Below, piece by piece: positions 40,201 through 49,000 of a stretch of DNA of 64,000 bases. The notes beneath the pieces were generated by a model. The model was not told the origin of the DNA and did not search any database. It saw only the letters and a program-made list of their open reading frames with translations. A program made the position numbers and the translations under genes. The stretch spans positions 13,673,383-13,737,382 of the forward strand of contig NC_084670.1 in NCBI RefSeq assembly GCF_028389875.1, in the 5' to 3' direction. Origin of the DNA: Rhea pennata (Eukaryota > Chordata > Aves > Rheiformes > Rheidae). Numbering within the stretch: the first letter of the stretch is position 1; each line of letters begins with the position of its first letter.

Positions 40201-42300
40201 GTATCTGCTACAGAGTAATTACAGTATGTTCTGAAACAAATTAGTCACCAAGACCTGAATTGCAATTAAGAACTAATTGTGTAGCATGATTCAAAGCTAA
40301 TAAAAGATTCAAGGCAAAGAAAAGAATTAGGATAAGAACAATTGAGCTTCAACTTTTCTTGAATTTGCTTTATTCTAATGCAGTTGTCACAAAGTAGCAA
40401 ACTTAACAACAAAAATGAGAAGTAAACTTTACTGTCTGTTCAAAGAGCTAAATTTCTCTTTGATACTATAGTCATATTGTTGTTCAACTGACAGTATGAT
40501 AATTTACCCACTGTAACGCAAAACTTCTGTTTTATGAATCCTGCTGTTCTGAGTGCCTAATATGTAGTTATACTGAAAAGATAATTTTAATATAGTATAG
40601 TAAATTTTCAGGGATAATTTCAAATAATGGTATTTGCCTCTGAGTCTTTATCTTTCAACTTCTGTCACGTGAACAGAATTCTTGAATGGCTGCAGTGACT
40701 ATGGTGCATGACCAAAAGATGTAAGCATTATCTGAAGAACACAAACTGGACCAAGCTTACCAAAACTGCCCAGTTATTTGTATGACCACTTTTAAAGAAC
40801 TGTTCTGCTTGATCCTGAAAAAGAAAAAAATATATATTAGGCATTTTTCAGCAGTGAACAAAGAAATGATGACTTATATTTTTGTTATCTTCTCAAAACA
40901 AACTGTTCAATGCACATTTGTGCCTTTACTACATCTTAAAAATCATAAACCTTACAAAAGCTTCAAGACAGGTAGGTTTCCTTATTCCATTACACATGGT
41001 TCATCTGTATGTTATAATCATTTTGAATAATCCCAGCTTTACCACAACAAGTGGAAACACAAGGTCAAGCAGGAAGAGCAAAGCTAGTAAAACGCAAAGA
41101 ATACATCAAGTGATTGGCAAAAATAGAAAACATAGGTGATAATATTTGAATAGTATTAACTTCAAACAGAATCGTCATGTTTATGCTCTCCAATTGGTTG
41201 TCACAGTGACCTCATCTATATTCTGATGTTACACTGAAAAAGAGATCGAAGGTAAGTTAAGCCTTCCAAATTTTTCTCTGAAATGTGCTGAAAAATACAG
41301 GAGAAAATCAAGTTGGTCACTTTTACCTTAATTAAAACATAAAGCCACCACTATGCTCTATTCCAGACGACACTCCAAGAATATAATTTCTTATATTCAG
41401 GAGAATGATTTCCTGACCCACAATTTCTTCCCTATCAATAAAAGGGGGCTTGGATTAATTTCTATTTCCATTGCTCCTCTTGCCTCTCTACTAGCAGATA
41501 AATTAAGCAAATCTGCTATCTTAATCCACTTTAAATTGAACTGGATTACAGGGAACATTAGTGCTTCAAAACCAGGAGCTATGACAAAAGCAGCCCTCTA
41601 AAAATCTATGTTAAGCACAGTCCCCAGCGGGCTCTTCAGAGGAGAGGGCCCCTTTCGCACAGATACATCGGTCAGGACAGAGGGTACAAACAGGGCTGGA
41701 ACAGGACAAGAATCTAGATGGCACCAGATCTCTGAGGACCACCGGGCTGATGTCTGCAGCCACACACAAAAGCCACAGTAACAGGGAAAAAAAAAAAAAT
41801 TTAAATATATGTAGTAATGCTGCATAACTTCAAAGAGCGAGCCACTTTCAGTTTGATTAGTAACTCGAAGACTCTAGCAAATATTTCTATTTGGAAACCT
41901 CCAAACGTACTGAAAGAGAGCTTTTAATTGCGCACAGTTCGCACAGAACACGCGGCCCTGAGGACCCGCTTTTACTTGGGGGACTTCCCGCACGACAGTG
42001 TACGGAACACTCGACCCGCGACCCCCAGACGCGGCGGCAGCACGGGCCGGCCGCGGCCTGGCCGTTACCCACCGCGGGGCCGCGCCGCGGGGAGCGACAG
42101 GGGCGCGGCGGCGGGGGCTGCGCGCCGGGCACGAGGAGGGCACGGAGGAGGCAGCTCCGAGGCAGCGGCCTGGAGCCGGCTCGGCGCCGCCCCGTCTCCC
42201 CGCGGGCCGCTCCCGCCAGCCCCCGTACCTGTACGCCGCCGGCGAGCGCCGCGCCGCAGCACCCCAGCAGCAGCAGGGCGGCAGCGCCGGCGGCCGCCAT
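24501..42300 (-). CDS. PIGK: PIGK, GPI-anchor transamidase catalytic subunit (exons 1-9, 3' end missing)
   Basis: PIGK is the caspase-like (peptidase C13) subunit of the ER GPI transamidase. With GPAA1, PIGS, PIGT and PIGU it cleaves the C-terminal signal of proproteins and transfers the preassembled GPI anchor. Nine exons with GT/AG junctions and matching phases give about 321 codons: 42300-42229, 40814-40761, 38501-38410, 35112-34977, 33703-33592, 33227-33131, 32780-32663, 31517-31407 and 24673-24501. The translation follows mammalian PIGK closely from residue 25 on. The catalytic His is about residue 157 (HGGNG) and the Cys about residue 199 (DTCQG). The family is about 395 residues long, so roughly the last 70, including the single C-terminal membrane helix, are absent; I searched 1-24.5 kb by eye and found no match. 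Transcription starts in a CpG island. The identity is secure. Confidence 0.97.
28203..28230 (+). repeat. Poly-T (28)
   Basis: A homopolymer run within PIGK intron 8. No adjacent retrocopy recognised. Confidence 0.95.
28912..28976 (+). repeat. A/G-rich AAAG microsatellite
   Basis: Imperfect AAAG/AAAAG repeats following a short A run in PIGK intron 8. Confidence 0.85.
31407..31517 (-). CDS. PIGK: PIGK exon 8
   Basis: A 111-nt exon, phase 0 on both sides, encoding [20 protein letters not shown] and ending SNMNDL at donor [24 protein letters not shown] is a strongly conserved PIGK segment. The human protein has Pro-Ala where this copy has Leu-Gly after HQPD. Confidence 0.96.
31841..31872 (+). 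repeat. Short direct duplication
   Basis: TATCTTTTAATAGT occurs at 31841-31854 and again at 31859-31872 in PIGK intron 7-8 flank DNA, a likely slippage duplication. Confidence 0.85.
32663..32780 (-). CDS. PIGK: PIGK exon 7: catalytic Cys
   Basis: A 118-nt exon encoding [20 protein letters not shown] and then [18 protein letters not shown]. The Cys in DTCQG is the nucleophile and QGASM lines the active site. The donor TCG|GTAAGTAAG is close to consensus. Confidence 0.97.
33131..33227 (-). CDS. PIGK: PIGK exon 6: catalytic His
   Basis: A 97-nt exon starting [20 protein letters not shown] and ending AFEQMWQKR(R). The first His is the catalytic base, in the HGG motif shared with caspases and legumains. 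The acceptor is CCCCTGTCAG and the donor AAG|GTAAGA. Confidence 0.97.
33592..33703 (-). CDS. PIGK: PIGK exon 5
   Basis: A 112-nt exon, phase 0 in and 1 out. It encodes [20 protein letters not shown] and ends SNILIYMTG at donor G|GTAATT. It carries the strand leading to the catalytic histidine, which is the first residue after the split Gly codon in exon 6. Confidence 0.97.
34977..35112 (-). CDS. PIGK: PIGK exon 4
   Basis: A 136-nt exon, phase 2 in and 0 out. It encodes [17 protein letters not shown] and continues to [10 protein letters not shown]. The acceptor is TTTTTCATAG and the donor GAG|GTGACT. The LMLADD strand and the acidic YGDDVEVDY segment are diagnostic of PIGK. Confidence 0.97.
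35113..38409 (-). other. PIGK intron 3
   Basis: A 3.3 kb AT-rich intron. Its only distinctive content is a pair of abutting hairpins at 36183-36218. No coding signal seen. Confidence 0.8.
36183..36218. repeat. Two abutting hairpins with the same loop
   Basis: AACCCT-GGAAC-AGGGTT at 36183-36199 is followed without a spacer by CATATCT-GGAAC-AGATATG at 36200-36218. Both stems are perfect. The shared core is a direct repeat of CTGGAACAG with different flanking arms. Confidence 0.85.
38410..38501 (-). CDS. PIGK: PIGK exon 3
   Basis: A 92-nt exon, phase 0 in and 2 out, encoding [18 protein letters not shown] then the [12 protein letters not shown] helix. The acceptor is AATTCAAG and the donor AG|GTGAGAG. 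The FNYRH...N segment is a hallmark of the C13 family (PIGK and legumain). Confidence 0.96.
38502..40760 (-). other. PIGK intron 2
   Basis: A 2.3 kb AT-rich intron without recognisable repeats or coding signal. Confidence 0.8.
40761..40814 (-). CDS. PIGK: PIGK exon 2
   Basis: An 18-codon exon, [18 protein letters not shown], with acceptor TTTTTCAG and donor TTTTG|GTAAGC, phase 0 on both sides. It starts the mature luminal domain and the first beta strand of the caspase-like fold (NWAVLV). It matches mammalian PIGK almost residue for residue. Confidence 0.96.
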
Positions 42301-42620
42301 GTTGTCCCGCCTCCGCGCGGAAGGGCGGAGCGGGAGGGGGGAGCGGGCTCTGCGCATGCTCCGTCCCGCCGTCCCGCCTTCCCGCCGCCGCGGGGTCGGG
42401 GCAGGTGCTCGCTGAGGGGCGGCAGCCGGCTGCGCTCTGCGGCGGGTGTCCCGCCGTTCGCAGCACTGCAGCTGCGGGGGAGGGCGGCTCGACACGCGGG
42501 CCCGGCGCCTGGAGCAAGGCTGCTCGGCAGGGGTAGTCCCCTTGCTGCACGCTGGATGTTTAGTCCCGTCCTGGGGCTCGTTGCTGCTGTTGGGGAGGGC
42601 GGCCATAGGCCTCGGCGGCT
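41925..42620. promoter_or_regulatory. CpG island promoter of PIGK
   Basis: About 700 bases that are very GC- and CpG-rich against AT-rich surroundings, covering PIGK exon 1, the start of intron 1 and about 300 bases upstream. There are several GC boxes (GGGCGG near 42.32 kb) and no obvious TATA box, so it should be a housekeeping-type dispersed promoter. Long open frames across it on both strands are composition artefacts. Confidence 0.85.
42229..42300 (-). CDS. PIGK: PIGK exon 1: start codon and signal peptide
   Basis: ATG at 42300-42298 opens 24 codons and the exon ends at CAG|GTACGG (phase 0). The peptide is Ala/Leu-rich with a Leu run and small residues before the probable cleavage site, a typical ER signal peptide. 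Its sequence differs from the mammalian one, as expected for a fast-evolving leader. This start is preferred because it lies in the CpG island, the hydrophobic core follows at once, and the exon splices in phase to exon 2. Confidence 0.92.
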
Positions 42621-42864
42621 GCAGTACGGACCTGGCCAAGCCTGGGAGCAGCCTTGGAGAGCAGAAGGGAAAACTGGGGAAAGGGGGTGTGTGGCAAGGG
42701 GAAGGGGACAGGAAATAGGTCATTTCTCAAAGTGCCTTGCTCCCTCTGGCACTGGCCACTTGTAGTTCATCCCTCAGAGCAGATGAATTGCTCATCAGTT
42801 TTTTACTCCCATCTGCTGAGCCACTTGGTGTGACTGATTCTTTTACTTACACTAATCCATCCTG

Positions 42865-43036
42865 TCAACACCTTTGCTCAGTTGCCTGATACTTTCCATT
42901 AGTGATGTGAAGATAGAGACGTCTGCTCTGAGCCACTGAAGCTCCCTCCTGCTCAGAGTTGTCATCAGTAACGACTTTCTCAGGGAGGTGCATATTCTCA
43001 TATAGAGATGTCAGAGCTTGAATAACAGCATGCTTG
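42865..43036 (-). CDS. Unknown gene, terminal coding exon
   Basis: The acceptor TTTCAAACAG opens a frame KHAVIQALTSLYENMHLPEK and then an acidic stretch (DDNSEQE), ending ITNGKYQATEQRC and TGA. The phase-2 start completes the split Ser codon from the exon at 43720-43487. A possible donor (AAG|GTGTTG at 42872/42871) lies five codons before the stop, so more sequence could follow in an alternative transcript; reading through gives a plausible end. No AATAAA is obvious in the 500 bases before the PIGK promoter. Confidence 0.6.
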
Positions 43037-46000
43037 CTGTTTGAAATCATCAATGGTTTACTCGTGATTAAAGCAATTGATTAGATTACATTTTCTTTTT
43101 GTGCCTAAAGGTAATGAACTTACTCCTTTTGAGAGAGTATAGCCACCAGCTGCTGTTGTGCCTGAACACATCTCCTGTGCGAGCATGTAATGAGTCTGCT
43201 GAGAAGTGCTATGGGCTCCTCTCCCCATTCGTTCCTACTTGTGAGCCTCTCTGTAATTCTTACTGCTCTGCAAAGCTAAATGAATTTAGGACTGGGGCCA
43301 AGCTTGAGATTTTTCTTTGCCCTTTCAAATGCTTCTGCTTAGCTGATCATTCTCAAATGTGTTGAAGATGTGTCAGTAATCTCAAAGCACAAGCAGCTAT
43401 CTTTCCAAGCATACACACCCTGTTTTGTAAATTGGGAAACTGATTTCATGTTCTTTCACTTGGATCAAAGAATATTAATGCATTACCTTTCAGCTTCCAT
43501 GTGGAGTTGTCCAGATATCAAGTGATAAATACAGAAAGTCTCAGCTCTTTCACTGAAGTTCTTTCTATTCAACCTAATTCTTTGCTCTTTGCATTTATTA
43601 CAAATACTCATCTTTTTGTATCCTGCATTTTGGTCAACAGCTTTTCCCATTAAAAGAATGTGATCAGCTGGATCCTGATGATGCATCCTGAACCAGGCAT
43701 ATGTCTTTCTAATGCTCATACTGAATGAAAAGTTATGTCAAAAGTTATTACCAAAAGATAACTTCAGCTTACCAAGAGCCCTTCATGGCATCATAAATAT
43801 TGAACACCTTTTTTGTCAAACTTCAAAATACCCTATGCATTTCAAAGCTTTTAAAAATTTGTATCACAATCAATCATAAATTTTAGGTTCCCCTGGAATA
43901 CTTGGCTTTATAGCTTTAATAATGTGCTTCTAGGTCTTTTTGTATGATTTACATATGAAAAACAGAAATGAAAAAAAACCAATATCCATCATGTAGCATT
44001 TCAACAATGTAAACAGATTATTGGTAAAGTTGGACTCCACAAATAGACATCTGCTACTTGTGCTGAGTGATTAAGAACTGCAGCAAATTATCTTTACACA
44101 GAAGATCACTTGTAGAGGAGGAAACATTTTAAACACAAGGTTTCAGAGATAATCAGAACAGTTTCAGCACACTGCCCAATCAGTATTGCTGCTATTTCAC
44201 ATGGGTTGTGTGTAATTGGTTCTGCAGTCTATATAGGGTTTAACTGGCTGGTGTAAAAGCATAGCTGCATGTTCATCAGTCTCGTGTCACATGCTGACTG
44301 CTGCAGCATGTGAGCGGTGTTTGGATCAACTGCAATCATGCTGGAGATGTTATTCCTTTATTATAAGCATTCAGGTCATATTGCTATCTTTGCTTCCCAG
44401 GGTAGAGGCAGCACTGGTTAGAGCAAAGCTGGGTTTGCAAGCCCCTTGGAACACTCCAAAAGAATGGCTATTATTCCTTCTGATTTTTATGCTAGCGTTT
44501 ATGGGCTACACTTCACTTTTTTACATGTCTGTATTTTGCCTGCAGGATTCCCTTAGCCTGCTTCAGTGTGCTTTGTAATGGATCTTCTATTTCTGAGTTT
44601 TATTTTAAGACCAAAATCAATTTATTTCTTTACAGTCTCAGTCTTTTCTAGGCTTTAGTATTCATCAGACACTCACAAGTGTCCCCATGTTTCGGGCGTT
44701 ATTCCTGGGGGTGGTATTACGTCTTATTTTTTCCTGGTAAGACAGTACAGAAAGCTTTGCCTTCATTTTTTCATCTTTATTCCCCATGAGCAGCTCTCTA
44801 TAGTGTTTGCTTCCATGCCTGTACAAGTTTTTTTGAGTAGAAATTAAGCTCTGTGCTTTTGTTTCTTAGTTCTACTTCTTTTTTTCATGCTAATCACACT
44901 CTTTCATGCTCTGAGTCTCTTTGAGCTTGGCTTTTGCCTCCATGTTTCTCATGCCTCATGCTGGGTAATTAGAAAGAGTACCAAATGTACATTCCAAAAT
45001 CATTTGTAATTAAAACAAGTATTTACAAAGCTACTGTAACTGCAGCTAGTATTCACATTGGTGTACTTTTGGTACCCTTCCAGATACTTTCCTCTTTTAG
45101 CAGATTGCTCAGACCCTAATCCTACTCTAATCTAAACCCTCTAGAAATTGCCCTCTTGGAGTCATCTGGCAGTTTCAGCTCTTATCCCAGCACAGAGCAA
45201 ACAAATCTAGGCCTCCCCTGGGAAGAGGCAGCAATCCCAAATGTAACCCCATACTTTGCTCCTAAGACAAGAATTTGTGCCCAGTAAGATTTACTTGATG
45301 CTTTTTTACCCCAAACATTTTTTTTCTATAGCAAAAATACTAGTTAAATAGCTTTATTTTTGTTGGTATTAACCTTGATTAAATTGTCCATATATATCTT
45401 ACTTTATGCTCTTCTTTCCAGTGTATTCCTGGTCTTGTGTTTCTTTTCCTATTATCAGCATCACAGACACTGCCTGCTAGGTTTACTGTAGAAATAAGAT
45501 AAAGAAAATTATATTTTGTCATGCTTATTATGCTTCTAGAATAAAAATGAAAAGCAGTAAAATGAGTCAAAAAGGCTGATTCTTAAGGAGTCATCAAATA
45601 TAGCTCAAATGTATTAGTAAATAAAAAATGCATTTTTTTAATTTTGATTGTCCTTACAATATACTTAAAGAAAAGAAAAGAAAAGAAAAGAAAGAGAGAA
45701 AAGAAAAGAAAAGAAAGAGAGAAAAGAAAAGAAAAGAAAAGAAAGAAAAAGGAAGTTCCTGAATGACTTCCATTCTTATATTTCTGGAGGTTTTTGTACC
45801 TACCAAATGAGCCTACTACAGATCAGTTTCTGAGCTGATAAAACTTCCATCTTCAAATATGGAAGCTGGATGAAACCACAATAATCATATTAATGATTGA
45901 TTTCATTGATTTGGGGTTGTTTTTCATTTTTATAAGTTGAAGAATGGCTTGGCTACAGAATGTTTGTACTTCAAAAAGATTTACAATAGCTAAGTAATAC

Positions 46001-49000
46001 TGAGCAAAAGTTTGCAACAATACTAAGGACAGAATAACAAATACATTTGTAAACTTCAGAACTTCCAAAGGAAAGTAACTTGAAAAAAGTCTTGTTTCTA
46101 AAATTATCAGGCTGAAACAATGTTACAGGACTGTGTTTTTTAATAGATTATTTTTGAAAACTGATTAAACTCAATAAAACCTGTGCTTCTGTTCATCTAT
46201 AAAATTAAGTTGCTTACCTTTAGTTTGGAATCAAATTAGACACTATTTTTTACTGGTATTTACAAAGTGAAATTATAAAAATAACTTTTTACAGTGCCAT
46301 TTGAGGTCAGAATAGAAAACAGGCAAAGAAATCTTCATGCCTAAAATAATATGCGGTTGACATTTGTTCTTAATTAATTCAACCATCTACCTTGTCATAA
46401 GTTCTGTTCTGTAATTAATGACGCAAATCTCTAGCATATCACCAGGCAGGTAGTTTCCATAATGTTGAATTGTGTAATAATCCAGCAGCTCATCTTCGGA
46501 GCACTTAGGTGTGTCCATTACAACAGCTTATTTCACAATGTCAAAATATTTTTTTTTAAGAAATGGCAACTTGTTTATATATTTTGTTATCTTGTGTATT
46601 CTTACACTATCATACAGCCTGCAATCAAAACATATGCTTTTGTGTTCCAAGTCATTGTCTTTACTTGTAAGCAGGTGATTTTTTCAGTCCATGGAAAACT
46701 ATTCATCAGCTAAATGAGAAAACAAACACGAAGTTTTGAAAATTACTGATAAAGAACATAAAAACTAAAGGCTGAGGGCAAATCAACAGTATCTGGAAAA
46801 AATATTAGGTTTAGTATAGTGAAAATTTTAGTAGAAATAAGATATACGACAAGCACTGAGTCACCATTAAAAAAGGTTACTCATATACCAAATACAATAA
46901 TGCTAATTCACATTAAATATTTGAACAGCAGCTAAACTGTATGAATCCACTCAGCTGCCAGGAAAGGTTACACAGATCACTGTGTGATGAGTGCTGAAAT
47001 GTTCTTAGAACCGATTAGTGAAAGACTGCACATGAGAAATAAAATTTAAAACAAATCCCCAAATACATCATTAAGATGTAATACATCATTAAAGAAATGC
47101 TCTTAACAAAAGAAATGATTTAATATAAAAATAATCCAAATATTTATGATTATTTTTGTTTTCTCATGAGTCATGGAGTAGAATAGATCAAAATATTAAA
47201 AAATAATTTTAGACAAAGGCCTACTTTTGCTTTTTAGAGTAGCCTCTAGGCTGTGAACCAAAGTAACAGTGGACCAGCTCACATTTATAATTTCCCTGGC
47301 TATTCAGATTGTGTACAGCAATGAGTTTGGTTGCCCCTTTAGCTACATTACCAGGAAATTGTAAAAGCTGGTACTGCTCAGGTGGAAAGTACTCATGCTG
47401 AACTAAGCATGAAGGATGCTGCATCATACTAAGTTCTAACGTCACGGTACCTATTGTTCTTTGGAATTAAAAGTACCTATTTCTTAGAATATGTTTACTG
47501 GAAGCTGTTCCCGAGTAAAAATGCCAAAATGACCACATAAATTGAAATTATAATGCTTAGGAGCCAGATTTTGCTATGATTTATAAAAATGCAATCTTGT
47601 TGAAACTTCCTTCTGTGAAGAAGGTCAGTAAGCGGCCTCTTCACCATTGAAGTGCTGGCACTTGGTGCAAGGCAGAATTTAATTTAAAAAATTAAATGGG
47701 CTATTACTTAGCAGAAAATCTAGATGAAACCAGATAATATATTCAGCAAAAAAAAAAAAAAAAAAAAAAAAATACCTGGAGGTTAGGCAATTCCCCAGAT
47801 ATTTTCTTTCTTAAAAAAACCCCAAGAAACAAAAAAAACCCTGTAGCCTAAACTGATCAGGATATTGTCCAATCTGAAGAAAACTACCCACGTGAGAATG
47901 CATTCAGTTATGAAGTTTATGGAAGTTTTTCTATACAGTTCTGTAACTCTATTATGAATAAAAAAAATCCAAAGATTTTCTTTCCACTATTTTTTTTTAA
48001 TTTTGTGAGAATGATGTATCTAGATGAGGTTTTCCCCAAGAAAAAGTCATACTGACGACAGGGATTATTGACACACTGTGTGCTCATTGATTCTTTGTAT
48101 CTGACCTGTCTTGGCCTGAACTAATTGTTTTCAGTGATGAATATGTCATATGAAAATGTAAAACCTACATTTACTGCAGCTAATGGACCTTTTACATTTG
48201 TAAGACAGACATTAGAATTTACATGTTCATTCAAGATGACTGACTTTTATATGGAAAAAAGACATCACTCAGTCAAGCAGTTTCAACTAGTCAATGCCTT
48301 AATGGATACATTTGAAGAACTATTTTCTTAGTGAAATCACCTTCTTCTGTTTTAACTCTCTGATACTTACCAAGTATTTCCTCACACAAAACTTTGCTCA
48401 TTATAAGATAAACTCTGAAAAAAGAACAATTTTTCTTTGCCCTTGGGAAAAAAGATTAATAAATAAGATCAATAAACAAACATTGTGTTGTATAAATTAT
48501 AGATTTAAAGCATCAGTGCCTGTTATCTGTCCCACTTCTGTACAACCTTCTTTGTGGTAATTTTAACATCTTTTTACCTCACCACCTTAACCAAAAGGAA
48601 TAAATTCTGAGTCAATGAAATGGCCAAAAGGCTCCTACAGTTTGGTGGCCCAGAGTCTCACATACCACAGCCTAAGTCAAAACAGCCCAGGGATTATCTG
48701 AATATATGCCTGTGTTGGATTCCAGAGACTGTACAGGTGACTTAAATCCCCTTTTGTGATGTCCTCTCTTCATTTTTTAACAGCTTAAAGCTTTCTGGGC
48801 TGGAGAATATGACCTTCAGATGATAGATTACTTAATGGAGATAAAACCAAAAATCTCTTTGCAACTCTCAAATCATTCAACACAAGCTTTTAATAAAAGA
48901 GCCAGGATTTAAGCATGTCAGATACACATTATTTCTAAAGTTTCTAAGCTGTATGTTGATGTTAAATACATGAAAAGAAAATTTTATATATATATATATA

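Noticed and set aside
41874..42765. Six overlapping frames of 89 to 278 codons on both strands at 41.9-42.8 kb
   Set aside because: They lie in the PIGK CpG island, are Arg/Pro/Ala-rich, overlap each other in every frame and show no domain. Only the 24 codons of PIGK exon 1 are supported.
44291..44578. 95-codon plus-strand frame with TATATAG upstream
   Set aside because: Hydrophobic low-information peptide, no splice context, no recognised family, and it lies in the presumed intron of the minus-strand gene.
45853..46068. 71-codon minus-strand frame between two exons of the new gene
   Set aside because: No site pair preserves the split Ser codon that already joins the exons on either side; composition is AT-driven hydrophobic.
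48134..48330. Plus-strand frame after acceptor TTGTTTTCAG, ending LMDTFEELFS
   Set aside because: No donor before the stop, no phase partner and no poly(A) signal nearby. It overlaps the intron of the better-supported minus-strand chain.
48782..48855. Plus-strand frame LKAFWAGEYDLQMIDYLMEI after acceptor TTTTTAACAG
   Set aside because: No convincing donor and no connecting exon.
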